DNA of 64,000 nucleotides, taken from the NCBI GenBank assembly GCA_018798825.1, contig CP076355.1, positions 1,084,001 through 1,148,000 of the forward strand, given 5' to 3'. Numbering within the stretch: position 1 is the stretch's first letter; the number at the start of each line of letters is the position of its first letter. This DNA comes from Ochrobactrum sp. BTU1. Its GTDB lineage: Bacteria; Pseudomonadota; Alphaproteobacteria; Rhizobiales; Rhizobiaceae. A program made the position numbers and the translations under genes. This document shows, one piece after another, positions 34,886 through 43,117 of this stretch. The notes beneath the pieces were generated by a model. The model was not told the origin of the DNA. It ran no database searches and saw only the letters and a list, made by a program, of their open reading frames with translations.

Positions 34886-36304
34886 ATGGCACCGCGCACG
34901 ATTGCCTTGATAGGCAGACATATAAACAGTGACTATGTCAGCCACATAGATTTTGAGTCGACATCAACACTGCTTGATTGGGATATTACAGTTTTTATAC
35001 CGGAGACGGGCGATAAATTCGGGTACTATGATGAGTATCAAGGAAAACCCAGTCTTAACGAAAATCAAAGTTTTCGCCTGACTGAACAATGCGAACATTG
35101 GAGAAGAGAAATAAAGTTGGCTGTTGACGCTGGCAAAACTGTTATATGCTACTTGTCTGAATTGACTGAATTTTATGTTGACACGGGCCGGCGAGACCAT
35201 TCTGGCACGGGTCGCAACCGTCAAACGACCCATATCGTAAATCTTTATTCCAACTACCGTTGTTTCCCCCTCGAAGCACCAGCTAGGAAAGCGAGTGGAA
35301 CTGCAATGAAGCTCTCTCCAAAGGCAACAGCTCTTTCAGATTACTGGAAGGTCTTTGGTGGTATCTCGGCCTTTGTTGTTACCCTCGGCGGAAAACCTCC
35401 ATTTGCGCCAATCACAACCAAGACGGGGAACCAATTGGTGGGGGGAATCTACGGCACAGCAAGTGGTGGTAACCTCGTTCTTCTTCCGTCATTAGACTTC
35501 TACGACGATGATTTTTTCACCGATGGCGAGTATAACGATAATGCTAAGCAGTTCGCTGATAGGATAATTCACTCTTGGCTTGGCATCGACAGTACTCTTA
35601 GGTCGGGTACGGAGACCACTCCTACGCCACAATGGGCTGACAGCGACTCATTTTTACTGTCTGAGGAGAAGAGCCTAAAGGCTTCTCTATTAGCGGCCGA
35701 ACAGAGACTAGTCGAAGCTCAAAAGCAAAAGGAACAGGCATCAGACGCCCTAAGAGAAGTTGGCAGTTTGAGAGGGTTGTTGTTTGAGAAAGGAATCCCT
35801 CTTGAGGGTGCCATTATAAAAGCCCTCCGTGCACTAGGTTTTGAAGCTAATAACTATAAAGACGCAAGTTCTGAATTCGACGTAGTCTTCTCTTGTCCAG
35901 AAGGGCGGCTTCTCGGTGAGGCAGAGGGTAAAGATAGCAAACCCATCAATATTGATAAGCTTCGACAACTCGCAATGAATATTCACGAAGATCTCGAACG
36001 TGAAGATGTCACCCAACAAGCAAAACCAGTTTTGTTCGGGAATGGATATAGGCTGCAAAATCCTCGCGAACGAAACATCCAATTCACCGAAAAATGTATT
36101 TCTGCGGCCCAAGCATCTGGCACTTGTCTTGTTCAAACATCCGACCTATTTCGGGTAGCGAAATATCTTTCTGATACAGATGACCAGAATTTTGCAAAAT
36201 GCTGTCGGGAAATAATTTTGTCATCTGCAGGAATTGCTGAATTTCCAGAAATTACCATCGAAGAGAGTGAAGAAAAAATTCACTTACAATCTCTCGAGCA
36301 GTGA
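34886..36304 (+). CDS. putative defence nuclease with PD-(D/E)XK-like C-terminus
   Basis: 472 residues from the ATG at 34886 (GGGGGAC 8 nt upstream); TTG or ATG codons further up are weaker. N-terminal 260 residues: unrecognised alpha/beta domain (TIALIGRHINSDYVSHIDF, DITVFIPE). Residues 265-315: coiled coil (SEEKSLKASLLAAEQRLVEAQKQKEQ). C-terminal 150: restriction-nuclease-like fold, with EFDVVF, LLGEAEGKD as variant D...E-x-E-x-K, INIDKLRQL, VLFGNGYRL and LVQTSDLF. Plus-strand moron with its own repeat-rich upstream region. Anti-phage function is inferred. Confidence 0.65.
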   Translation: MAPRTIALIGRHINSDYVSHIDFESTSTLLDWDITVFIPETGDKFGYYDEYQGKPSLNENQSFRLTEQCEHWRREIKLAVDAGKTVICYLSELTEFYVDTGRRDHSGTGRNRQTTHIVNLYSNYRCFPLEAPARKASGTAMKLSPKATALSDYWKVFGGISAFVVTLGGKPPFAPITTKTGNQLVGGIYGTASGGNLVLLPSLDFYDDDFFTDGEYNDNAKQFADRIIHSWLGIDSTLRSGTETTPTPQWADSDSFLLSEEKSLKASLLAAEQRLVEAQKQKEQASDALREVGSLRGLLFEKGIPLEGAIIKALRALGFEANNYKDASSEFDVVFSCPEGRLLGEAEGKDSKPINIDKLRQLAMNIHEDLEREDVTQQAKPVLFGNGYRLQNPRERNIQFTEKCISAAQASGTCLVQTSDLFRVAKYLSDTDDQNFAKCCREIILSSAGIAEFPEITIEESEEKIHLQSLEQ

Positions 36305-36324
36305 ATAACTGAAGCGGTATCGAC

Positions 36325-36347
36325 AAAAAAAACGCCCCGTAGGGCGC
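36325..36347 (-). terminator. intrinsic terminator
   Basis: Minus strand: CGCCC-TACG-GGGCG followed by eight T. Ends the leftward primase-helicase transcript against the convergent nuclease gene. Confidence 0.75.
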
Positions 36348-36352
36348 TCTCT

Positions 36353-38533
36353 TCACATCGCTCTGACAAACGTCGTGGCCCTGCGCTGAACAGGGTCCCG
36401 GTCTTCCACCTTCATTAAGAATCCCTCCGCGAACAGCGCCTTGGTGATCATCCCGACACGCTTCTTGTCGGTCTCTTCGTCGACGTCAAGCTGCAGCGCA
36501 TACGCAACGGCGCGCCCTACCCAGTCCTTGGCTTGTGGTGCTGGCTTATACATGCCGCCGTTCACAACACCCCGGATTGCATCGCGTTCGTCTTCGGTCA
36601 GTGTTTCAGCAACTTCCTCGCTCGTCGGCCATGCCCATGATATAACGACCGGCGCATGGTCTTGAGGCTTAGTCAGTCCCTGCCCGTTCCCTAGCGCGAC
36701 GCTTTCCAGCTTGCGCCAGTCAGCCTTGTGCGAAAGAGGCGCGAGGTTAGCTTTTCCGTATGTCACAGAGAAATATGAGAACCTCGCCTCATGGGTAAGG
36801 CCAGCCTCACTGGCCTGCGCTTCCGACATACGGTTAAGGACGCGCACCGAACGTGCCGCACCGATCAGGGACACAGCACCGCGTGCATCTTCCACGGTCG
36901 CTTCACGATCGCTAACCTTACGCAGATGATGCACTATATCGATTGAGCAGTTCGTCCGGTCAGCGACCTGCGCCCAAAGCTTGGCTACCTTGTCGATTGC
37001 GCCGTTGTCGTTTTCATTGACTTGGTGCGTCGACACGAACGGGTCAACAATCATCACGTCAATGCCGAGCTCTGAGATCGTTTCAACGACAGCTTCAACG
37101 ACCGGCTCCTGAATGCGCACGCCTTTCTTGTCGTCGATCGCAATGACCAATTCCTGTTCTCGGCCGGTGTCCAGAAACAGATGGCCATCGATATCAGCTG
37201 GTTTCAGATTAAAATGAATACAAGCGGCCATGATACGGCGCTCGAGCTCGTCGCGCGGATCTTCGGCATTGAACAACCAGACCTTCAGACGCTTCGGAGG
37301 CTTCGTGCCATTGAGCGCTTTACCCGAAGCCATGGCCAGCGCCTCGACGATGCTGTTCGCAGTTTTTCCGAGACCACCCGGCGCGACCGTCACTGAAACA
37401 TACTTGCGAATGAAGTGCTTACCAAACGCAAACTCGCGCCGTGGAAGCGTCGACGGGTCTTTCCATACGAAAGGAGTTGCGATGATTGCGCGTTTATTTT
37501 CCGTGATTTGTTCAGGTTTGCTTATAGATGAATCGAACTCTGCAACGGGCTCCGTAACAACGTCAGTACGCGCCTCCGCTTTCGCCAAACCGTTGGCAAT
37601 CATGCGGCTGATATCAACTAGACGCGTGTTGTCATTATCGTTCTGTGGCACGGTTCGCGGGCTGCGTACGCCCGCAGCCAAGCCATTGTCGATCGTCTTC
37701 ACGCAGCGCGGCCAATCCCTACCCCAGCCTCTGGCTACATCTTGCAGCAAAGCGCGAGCTTCGGACTCAGCCAGAGCGCCTGCCCCGACGAATGTTCCCA
37801 AACGAAACGCGGCATCGTTCAGCCGGTTATTGCGATTGCCCATCGGTTCAAGCGCAAGATCGTCCAGCTCGGATTGAACTGCACGCTCGACATAACGGTC
37901 ATTGATCTTGCCACTAACAGACGGCGCTGCGGTGTAAGTGCTTTCATACGATCGAGGCAGCACCAGATCCAATAGCCAGTCCGGCGCGTCGACCGGTTCC
38001 TGCTCTGAGATCCAGCGATAAGGCAGGCCAACCTCCGGCACGCTCCCGGCCGCAATGACATAACCACCGTCACCGCGTACATCAACACCGGAACCAAGCG
38101 CGCCTCGGTTGCGAACGCCCTGACGATGACGAAAGAAGTAGTGACGGCCGCCGCTTGTCGTTTCTGCTGTCAGGGTTGCAGGCAGCACGCCATGCGCGGC
38201 CTCCAGCGCTGCTAGCGTTTCGTCGCCGCCGTGTTTCGGATCGATATCAAGAACCCATGCGCCAATAGGCGCACCCGTCGGCACTCCGATCATAGCGGAC
38301 GGATTACGGCGCCAGTATTCGCGAACGATGCGCTCGTTAAGCGTCGCGCCGCGGAACCCGTTTGATGTCAGAGGCGTTTTAGTAGCGAGGATTTCGATTT
38401 CGCCGGTTTGTGGATCGATAATTTCCTCGTCGCGGTAGCGGCATGGAAAGACTGGCCAGTTTTGCGCCTGATAAGACAGCGCAACGTCGAGCATTGGGTC
38501 TTCTGCAAATTGCTGAGTGGTGATATTCTGCAT
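36353..38533 (-). CDS. primase-polymerase / RepA-like helicase fusion
   Basis: 726 residues from the ATG at 38533 (AAGGAT upstream). Residues 10-190: bifunctional primase-polymerase domain (GAPIGAWVLDIDPKHGGD, TAETTSGGRHYFF). Residues 200-300: helical primase C-terminal region with MGNRNNRLNDAAFRLG. Residues 355-600: RecA-fold ATPase (VAPGGLGKTANS Walker A, IDVMIVDPF Walker B, DIVHHLRK). This would prime and unwind phage DNA at its origin. A small winged-helix end closes it. The adjacent repeat array could be its target. Confidence 0.85.
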   Translation of the reverse strand: MQNITTQQFAEDPMLDVALSYQAQNWPVFPCRYRDEEIIDPQTGEIEILATKTPLTSNGFRGATLNERIVREYWRRNPSAMIGVPTGAPIGAWVLDIDPKHGGDETLAALEAAHGVLPATLTAETTSGGRHYFFRHRQGVRNRGALGSGVDVRGDGGYVIAAGSVPEVGLPYRWISEQEPVDAPDWLLDLVLPRSYESTYTAAPSVSGKINDRYVERAVQSELDDLALEPMGNRNNRLNDAAFRLGTFVGAGALAESEARALLQDVARGWGRDWPRCVKTIDNGLAAGVRSPRTVPQNDNDNTRLVDISRMIANGLAKAEARTDVVTEPVAEFDSSISKPEQITENKRAIIATPFVWKDPSTLPRREFAFGKHFIRKYVSVTVAPGGLGKTANSIVEALAMASGKALNGTKPPKRLKVWLFNAEDPRDELERRIMAACIHFNLKPADIDGHLFLDTGREQELVIAIDDKKGVRIQEPVVEAVVETISELGIDVMIVDPFVSTHQVNENDNGAIDKVAKLWAQVADRTNCSIDIVHHLRKVSDREATVEDARGAVSLIGAARSVRVLNRMSEAQASEAGLTHEARFSYFSVTYGKANLAPLSHKADWRKLESVALGNGQGLTKPQDHAPVVISWAWPTSEEVAETLTEDERDAIRGVVNGGMYKPAPQAKDWVGRAVAYALQLDVDEETDKKRVGMITKALFAEGFLMKVEDRDPVQRRATTFVRAM

Positions 38534-38555
38534 GAATAATCCTTGGAGCGCTGCC

Positions 38556-38744
38556 ATGGCTGAAACCCGCTATGATATGAAGCAGATGCCAGACGGAACC
38601 TGGGCTGTGATTGATATATTCACTGGCCTCGTGGTGATGGTGAACGAGACCTACATCACCAACCTCGATATTCAGGAGGCTGATGACATGGTCGATCTCT
38701 TGAATGGTCTCTATGTTGCCAGACGGAACGGGCCGCTGCAGTGA
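38556..38744 (+). CDS. small PDGTW-type phage protein
   Basis: 62 residues from the ATG at 38556 with TTGGAG upstream. QMPDGTWAVIDIFTGLVVMVNETYITNLDIQEADDMVDLLNGL is shared in outline with the protein at 60698-60883 (PDGTWTVVKLSTGEP...EAEEIANYLNLL). Divergent from the primase gene by 22 bp. Function unknown. Confidence 0.7.
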   Translation: MAETRYDMKQMPDGTWAVIDIFTGLVVMVNETYITNLDIQEADDMVDLLNGLYVARRNGPLQ

Positions 38745-38745
38745 A

Positions 38746-39057
38746 CTAAAACGGCGCAGCTTTCAAAGCTTCCCGCATCCCTCGCGCGCAGCCTTCCCAT
38801 GCGGCTTTCACCAGCATGCGTGCTTCTAACTCGTCGCATTCCGCAAGGTCGGTTTTCTGTATGGACTGCAAAAACTCCCCAACTGCCTCAACGCCCGTAT
38901 CAAGGGCGCGCAGTTCGTAAGGGTCCATCCTGCGGCGAGATCGGATGTGCTCGGCAATGTCAGCGCATTCCTTGCATAGCCAGCGGATCGGCTCTTTGTG
39001 CTCCTGCACGCCGAGCCCTACGGCGTGGCGGGAGCAGATGTGGCAAATGTCGGTCAT
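38746..39057 (-). CDS. small zinc-ribbon phage protein
   Basis: 103 residues. CHICSRHAVGLGV...WLCKECADIAEHI gives two CxxC pairs of a zinc ribbon at residues 5-32; the rest is helical and acidic. Function unknown; early-region position. Confidence 0.65.
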   Translation of the reverse strand: MTDICHICSRHAVGLGVQEHKEPIRWLCKECADIAEHIRSRRRMDPYELRALDTGVEAVGEFLQSIQKTDLAECDELEARMLVKAAWEGCARGMREALKAAPF

Positions 39058-39131
39058 GCCTTCATCCTCTTACCAATTCTTAAGCCTTCAGCCTCACTCA
39101 TTAGTGCCCTAACTAAGGCAGGGCGAATCTT

Positions 39132-40217
39132 ATGCAAAACATGCTCAATGAAGTGATGGAGCTCCAGCTCGAGTATTCCCACGAGAACACCGATGCTATG
39201 GCAAGGCGCGGAATTATAGTCCGGCAACGTATTCCCAAGTGGATCCGTACACATCAAAATGAACTCGCACCTAACCTTGGAGATTTTTCGACTCAGTTCG
39301 ACGTCACGGGCAAAGATGGAACTGGTCGAAAAACCCTTGTGCCATGGGTCCGAATTTTTGCTGAAGACCAATCGCCCAATCCCCAAAATGGATGGTACGC
39401 CGTATATTTGTTTAGACCAGATGGTCGAGCCGTTTCCCTTTGCATCTGCCATGGCTCGACCATCTGGGACGGCTTGACTTTCCAGCCGCGCCCCGCTGAA
39501 GAAGCGGATGCTTTGATGACCTGGTCGCGAGCGGAAATTGGCAATGGGGCAGTAGAGCGTGGTTTTGTAGAAGGCGTAGATCTGGGGAGCAAAGCGCAGC
39601 TTCCTAAGGCTTATGAGCGCACGACCGCTTTCTCCAAGACATATGAGGTCGCTAAGGTGCCAGATGAAAACATCATCCTTCAAGACCTTTCGCATGCTCT
39701 TCATCTTCTTCAAGTTTTGTACAGCGGTGCGGCTGCTGGCAAGCAACCAGGTGCGCTTGCTCGTGACGTTGTTGATACGACAGCACAGATCTCGGAGCTT
39801 ATTAGCCCTAAAGGCACTACCAGAAGAGGGCAGGGATACGGACTTACCGCACCCCAGAGGAAAGCTGTCGATGAAAGAGCAATGCTCGTTGCCATGCAAT
39901 GGCTCGACCAGCACGGGTTCACAAAAATCCAAGATGTGCATCTTAAGGAGCCTTGCGATTACCGCGCCATTATCGGCGGCAAGAGTAAAGTGATTGAGGT
40001 TAAGGGCACCACTGGTGGACCGGGGGCTATACTGTTGACAAAGAACGAGGTCGACCTTCACCAACAGACCTATCCAGACAATGTACTGCTCATCGTTCAC
40101 GGAATCGAATTGAGCGGGGAAACCGCTGGCGGCGGAAGTGTTGAGCCCCATGATCCGTGGCAGATTGATAACGATGGGCTGACCCCAACTGCATTTCGCT
40201 ACACTTTTCGGGATTGA
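39132..40217 (+). CDS. MrcB_N-DUF3883 restriction-like defence protein
   Basis: 361 residues. Residues 25-180: MrcB N-terminal type domain (DUF3578), with PNPQNGWYAVYLFRPDGRAVSLCICHGST diagnostic. Residues 255-345: DUF3883, a Mrr-like PD-(D/E)XK nuclease (CDYRAIIGG, KVIEVKGTTGGPGAILLTKNEVDLH; E-V-K is the catalytic pair). The fusion suggests modification-dependent restriction in one chain. It is plus-strand among minus-strand genes and starts 75 bp from the divergent zinc-ribbon gene, so it is an inserted moron. Family activity is known only by analogy. Confidence 0.8.
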   Translation: MQNMLNEVMELQLEYSHENTDAMARRGIIVRQRIPKWIRTHQNELAPNLGDFSTQFDVTGKDGTGRKTLVPWVRIFAEDQSPNPQNGWYAVYLFRPDGRAVSLCICHGSTIWDGLTFQPRPAEEADALMTWSRAEIGNGAVERGFVEGVDLGSKAQLPKAYERTTAFSKTYEVAKVPDENIILQDLSHALHLLQVLYSGAAAGKQPGALARDVVDTTAQISELISPKGTTRRGQGYGLTAPQRKAVDERAMLVAMQWLDQHGFTKIQDVHLKEPCDYRAIIGGKSKVIEVKGTTGGPGAILLTKNEVDLHQQTYPDNVLLIVHGIELSGETAGGGSVEPHDPWQIDNDGLTPTAFRYTFRD

Positions 40218-40249
40218 CCATAGCCTCAGCGTCCTTTTAATCACAAAGC

Positions 40250-41065
40250 TCATCCGGCGTCTCCGAATAGGCTGGGCTGCACTGGCGGATGGTTGTCATT
40301 CGCAGGTTGCGCTTTCGCGGCAACGACGGGCGCATCTGTAAATTCAACGCAAACGATCTCGCACATTGGAGAGACGCCTTTCCACTGATCGATGAAATAG
40401 GCAGTATCGACGCCGCAGCCTGCATCGAAATGCAGACCGGTCAACTCCTGGAACTTAACGGCTTTGCCACTAGTTTGCCTCTCATAGCTTTGCCGTCCTG
40501 AATAATTAAAGCCCGCCGACATTTGTGGAACGATGAACGTGCCGTAGTCCGCCAGATGTGCCGCAATATCGATTACGTGGAATTCGAAGTCCTTGCCGCT
40601 GTATCTTGGGGAATTTCTGCTCCGCTTGATGTTTCCGAACGGAGGGTTGCTAATCGCACTGTCGAAGTGCCCCAGTCCCATATCGAGAACATCAAATACG
40701 TCAGCGTGAATCCATTCTGCTTCTGGCAGCAACTTCTTCCCGACCTCAAGATAGTCCGCATTACGCTCTACACAGGTGATTTGCGGCCTACTGTCGTTGA
40801 AACGGCTACGCTGCCAAATGGCGTAAGACAGCATTCCAATCCCAGCGCACAGGTCAATAATGCGACCGCCGCCAGTATCTATCGCAAAATCAAACGCCAT
40901 ATCGAATGGGGTGAAGAAAGCACCAGCTGCGCCGTTTACGTGGTTCGCGCCCTCGTTCCAGTTGCGATATACGAATTCCTTATCTTCTTCCGACAACCGT
41001 TCTTGCTGAAGGATGGCAACTGCTTGAGAGTGTGCTTTCGCCTGCGCCTTGCTGAGCTTCGCCAT
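40250..41065 (-). CDS. DNA (adenine) methyltransferase-like protein
   Basis: 271 residues. FFTPFDMAFDF, IIDLCAGIGMLSYAIWQ (SAM site), CVERN, ADVFD and SNPPFGNI (catalytic NPPF) form an N6-adenine or N4-cytosine methyltransferase fold. No target-recognition domain is obvious. Ends with PANDNHPPVQPSLFGDAG. Directly downstream of the MT-A70 gene by TAATG. Probably protects phage DNA. Confidence 0.8.
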   Translation of the reverse strand: MAKLSKAQAKAHSQAVAILQQERLSEEDKEFVYRNWNEGANHVNGAAGAFFTPFDMAFDFAIDTGGGRIIDLCAGIGMLSYAIWQRSRFNDSRPQITCVERNADYLEVGKKLLPEAEWIHADVFDVLDMGLGHFDSAISNPPFGNIKRSRNSPRYSGKDFEFHVIDIAAHLADYGTFIVPQMSAGFNYSGRQSYERQTSGKAVKFQELTGLHFDAGCGVDTAYFIDQWKGVSPMCEIVCVEFTDAPVVAAKAQPANDNHPPVQPSLFGDAG

Positions 41066-41637
41066 TACGCCACCCTCCCCAGCAAATCTTGGTTATCATT
41101 GGCCGCCACATACTTCTCAGACTCGTTTCCCCATGAAGACCAGCCCGGCCACGCTTGACGGGCGAAGAGCTCGAGATAAGGACCGTCGACCAGCTTCTCG
41201 ATGCGTCCGTACTGTTCGTCTGGCTTGCGGGAATGCTCGCGGCGCGACGCCTTGATAAGGGAGCGCACGCCCTTTGATAGACGGCGAGGCTTGCCCCGCT
41301 TGAACAAGTGACAGATTTCGACTTCCTGTCGTGTCCAGTAACCCATGCCCATGCGGCCTTTGTCCCAGACAAAAGCAACACTCACAGGTTTGAAGCCCCA
41401 TGCTGCAGCCACATCGATTGCAGCGGCCTGCAGGTGCGAAACCGTCCACATGAACAACAAACAGTCGCGAGCGCATACCTGCTCAACAGGTAGCGCTTTG
41501 ATATCGTCAAGCGACATCACGCCGTAAGGCTGAAGGCCTCGTGCCGGTGCAACGTCTTTTTTTCCGTACGTTCTGAAAGACCATGGCGGGTCCGCAAGGA
41601 CGCAGCCGAAAGGCCCGCTGGGTAGCGGTGCGTGCAT
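41065..41637 (-). CDS. MT-A70 family adenine methyltransferase
   Basis: 190 residues. CVLADPPWSFRTY (catalytic DPPW), VMSLDDIKALPV, LLFMWTVSHLQ and GYWTRQEVEICHLFKRGKP are MT-A70 signatures. Ends AANDNQDLLGRVA. ACACGAGGAG ribosome-binding site at 41645-41654. Two adenine methyltransferases in tandem may resist host restriction. Confidence 0.85.
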   Translation of the reverse strand: MHAPLPSGPFGCVLADPPWSFRTYGKKDVAPARGLQPYGVMSLDDIKALPVEQVCARDCLLFMWTVSHLQAAAIDVAAAWGFKPVSVAFVWDKGRMGMGYWTRQEVEICHLFKRGKPRRLSKGVRSLIKASRREHSRKPDEQYGRIEKLVDGPYLELFARQAWPGWSSWGNESEKYVAANDNQDLLGRVA

Positions 41638-41644
41638 TCATTCT

Positions 41645-41684
41645 CTCCTCGTGTGTGGTAACCCGCCAGCCACCAACTGGCGGG
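41645..41684 (-). promoter_or_regulatory. hairpin plus ACACGAGGAG ribosome-binding cassette
   Basis: The hairpin here is the longest of the set: CCCGCCAG and CTGGCGGG (41662-41669, 41677-41684) around a 7-nt loop that on the plus strand reads CCACCAA, the inverse of the loop at 2639-2655. Then ACCACACACGAGGAG and the ATG at 41637. Confidence 0.6.
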
Positions 41685-41720
41685 GTGTTGACAAAGCCCA
41701 GTTTAGGGGATTTTTTATTG

Positions 41721-41829
41721 ATGACGATGCGTGGGGAAGAGCGGGAAATTCCTCAGGGCAGGCGCCGCAATGTGGCCCGTTCCAATGTGAAGCGGAAGCG
41801 TCCGTTAGGTTCGAATCCTACATCGTCAC
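41721..41829 (+). other. tRNA-like element of abnormal length
   Basis: TGACGATG (41722-41729) pairs perfectly with CATCGTCA (41821-41828), and a T arm TAGG-TTCGAAT-CCTA precedes the 3' strand. The middle is about 75 nt, position 8 is not T and no CCA follows, so a working tRNA is doubtful. Lies in the gap after the MT-A70 gene. Confidence 0.35.
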
Positions 41830-41840
41830 AATAATGAAAA

Positions 41841-42067
41841 TTAAATCGTCCTTTCATGGCCGCCTTGCTGCTCGGCAGCAATTGGGATGCTGAGGCCAGG
41901 AAACCAGTCGTCATAGGTGGAGACGTTAGCTTTGTAATCATCGACCAAGCACTCATCGTAATAAGGTGATACGACGATAGGGCACCACCTCCACATTGCG
42001 ACCAGTCATCGCCACTGGCATATCCGCACTTTGGGCATTTCATGAATTGGTCGCCGTAGTTGGTCAT
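41841..42067 (-). pseudogene. frameshifted zinc-ribbon small protein
   Basis: The frame starts MTNYGDQFMKCPKCGYASGD and continues DWSQCGG, then turns to nonsense. The other frame from the same point reads CPIVVSPYYDECLVDDYKAN...DDWFPGLSIPIAAEQQGGHERTI to a TAA at 41841. Joined, they make a sensible 75-residue protein with CxxC and C-x-x-x-C metal ligands. One base appears missing in GTGGAGGTGG near 41985-41995. Sequencing error is the alternative. Confidence 0.6.
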
Positions 42068-42300
42068 ATTGCCACCAACCCATTAGACCGTAGCCATGAC
42101 AGCACTCGCGATGCAGGAAAATGTGATACACGGGCACCGTCAGACTTGATCTGCAAAAGATGGCCACGCGGGAATTTTGGCGGCGGTTTGAACCCCTGCG
42201 GAGTTACAAGCGTGACTTTAGCGTTGGTCTCTGGAATACCAAACTCGTGACAAGCCTCCATCGTATCAAGGCAAGAACGCGCCATTTCGGCGGGACTCAC
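42064..42300 (-). CDS. small conserved phage protein
   Basis: 78 residues. ARSCLDTMEACHEFGIPETNAKVTLVTPQGFKPPPKFPRGHLLQIKSDGARVSHFPASRVLSWLRSNGL; the FPRGxLLQ and closing LSWLxxNGL are recognisable in Rhizobiales phages. ATGA coupling on both sides. Function unknown. Confidence 0.7.
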   Translation of the reverse strand: MSPAEMARSCLDTMEACHEFGIPETNAKVTLVTPQGFKPPPKFPRGHLLQIKSDGARVSHFPASRVLSWLRSNGLVAI

Positions 42301-43043
42301 CTAGCCACCCTTTCCTCACGCACATTGAAGCCCGGCACCTGACGCATACCGGCGCGTACGGTTTCCTCGGCCATTGCCTGCACAACAGCTTTGAAACGCT
42401 CTGGCGCACGGCCATATGCCCAATCAAGCGCGACGCCTTCGTCAACCAGATCACAATGCCAGACCGAGCGAAGGCCAGTGCCAGTCGTTGCTGCCTTGTC
42501 TTCGCGCTTCGCCCAACGGTCAGCCTGTTTGGCTTCCTTGACCAGTTCCTCGGCCTGTTCGCGTGCCTCCAGATTGCCAGCACTCGCCTGCATGGCTTTC
42601 TGCGCCTCGCGGATTACGCGATCTGCTTCCTCACGAGCGGCTTTTGCTGCAGCTTCCTTTTCGGCGGCAACCTTATTGCGCCATGGTGTCAGAAGCCCCT
42701 GCAGCACTTCCTTGCCAAGCACAACCTTACCCTTGCCTGACGTCTTGGTGTTGCCGATCAGCTTGTTGTAGCGCGTCTGGATTTCAGCTTTGGCGTCGTC
42801 ATGCGGCTTGGCTTCAGTCTTGCGAGCGGTATCGGCACGGTTGCCAGCCTCATGCAACTTATCGTGCAGCTCAGTCACAGCATCGGCGAGAGACTGACTG
42901 TCAATGGCTTCGCCGTCCGCAAAATTTTTCGCCTCTCCAAACAGGTCTTCGATTTCCTGCTTAATCGTCTCGTATGCAGAGGTCGGCGGGTTGTTGTCGC
43001 CTATGCCTCTGGCGTTGTACGGATCGTATGTGTCGTCGGTCAT
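42297..43043 (-). CDS. long coiled-coil early phage protein
   Basis: 248 residues from the ATG at 43043 (GAGGAG upstream). The N-terminus has GIGDNNPPTSAYE, akin to the IGHN motif of the protein at 59209. Residues 60-190 are charged coiled coil rich in Ala, Glu and Lys; the end is compact (RAPERFKAVVQAMAEETVRAGMRQVPGFNV). Similar proteins accompany phage recombination genes, but no activity is known. Confidence 0.7.
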   Translation of the reverse strand: MTDDTYDPYNARGIGDNNPPTSAYETIKQEIEDLFGEAKNFADGEAIDSQSLADAVTELHDKLHEAGNRADTARKTEAKPHDDAKAEIQTRYNKLIGNTKTSGKGKVVLGKEVLQGLLTPWRNKVAAEKEAAAKAAREEADRVIREAQKAMQASAGNLEAREQAEELVKEAKQADRWAKREDKAATTGTGLRSVWHCDLVDEGVALDWAYGRAPERFKAVVQAMAEETVRAGMRQVPGFNVREERVAR

Positions 43044-43117
43044 CAAATTCTCCTCGTGTGGTTGGCTGGTAAGGCCGGATATTCCTCATTGTGGTCGGGT
43101 CGTCAGTCGGTGCAAGG

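Noticed and set aside
36990..37030. NENDN in the helicase as part of the ANDN series
   Set aside because: VNENDNGAID is a conserved functional loop of this RepA-like ATPase family, not a tag-like tail.
37230..37877. Long plus-strand frame across the primase-helicase gene
   Set aside because: Antisense shadow of a conserved coding sequence without independent signals.
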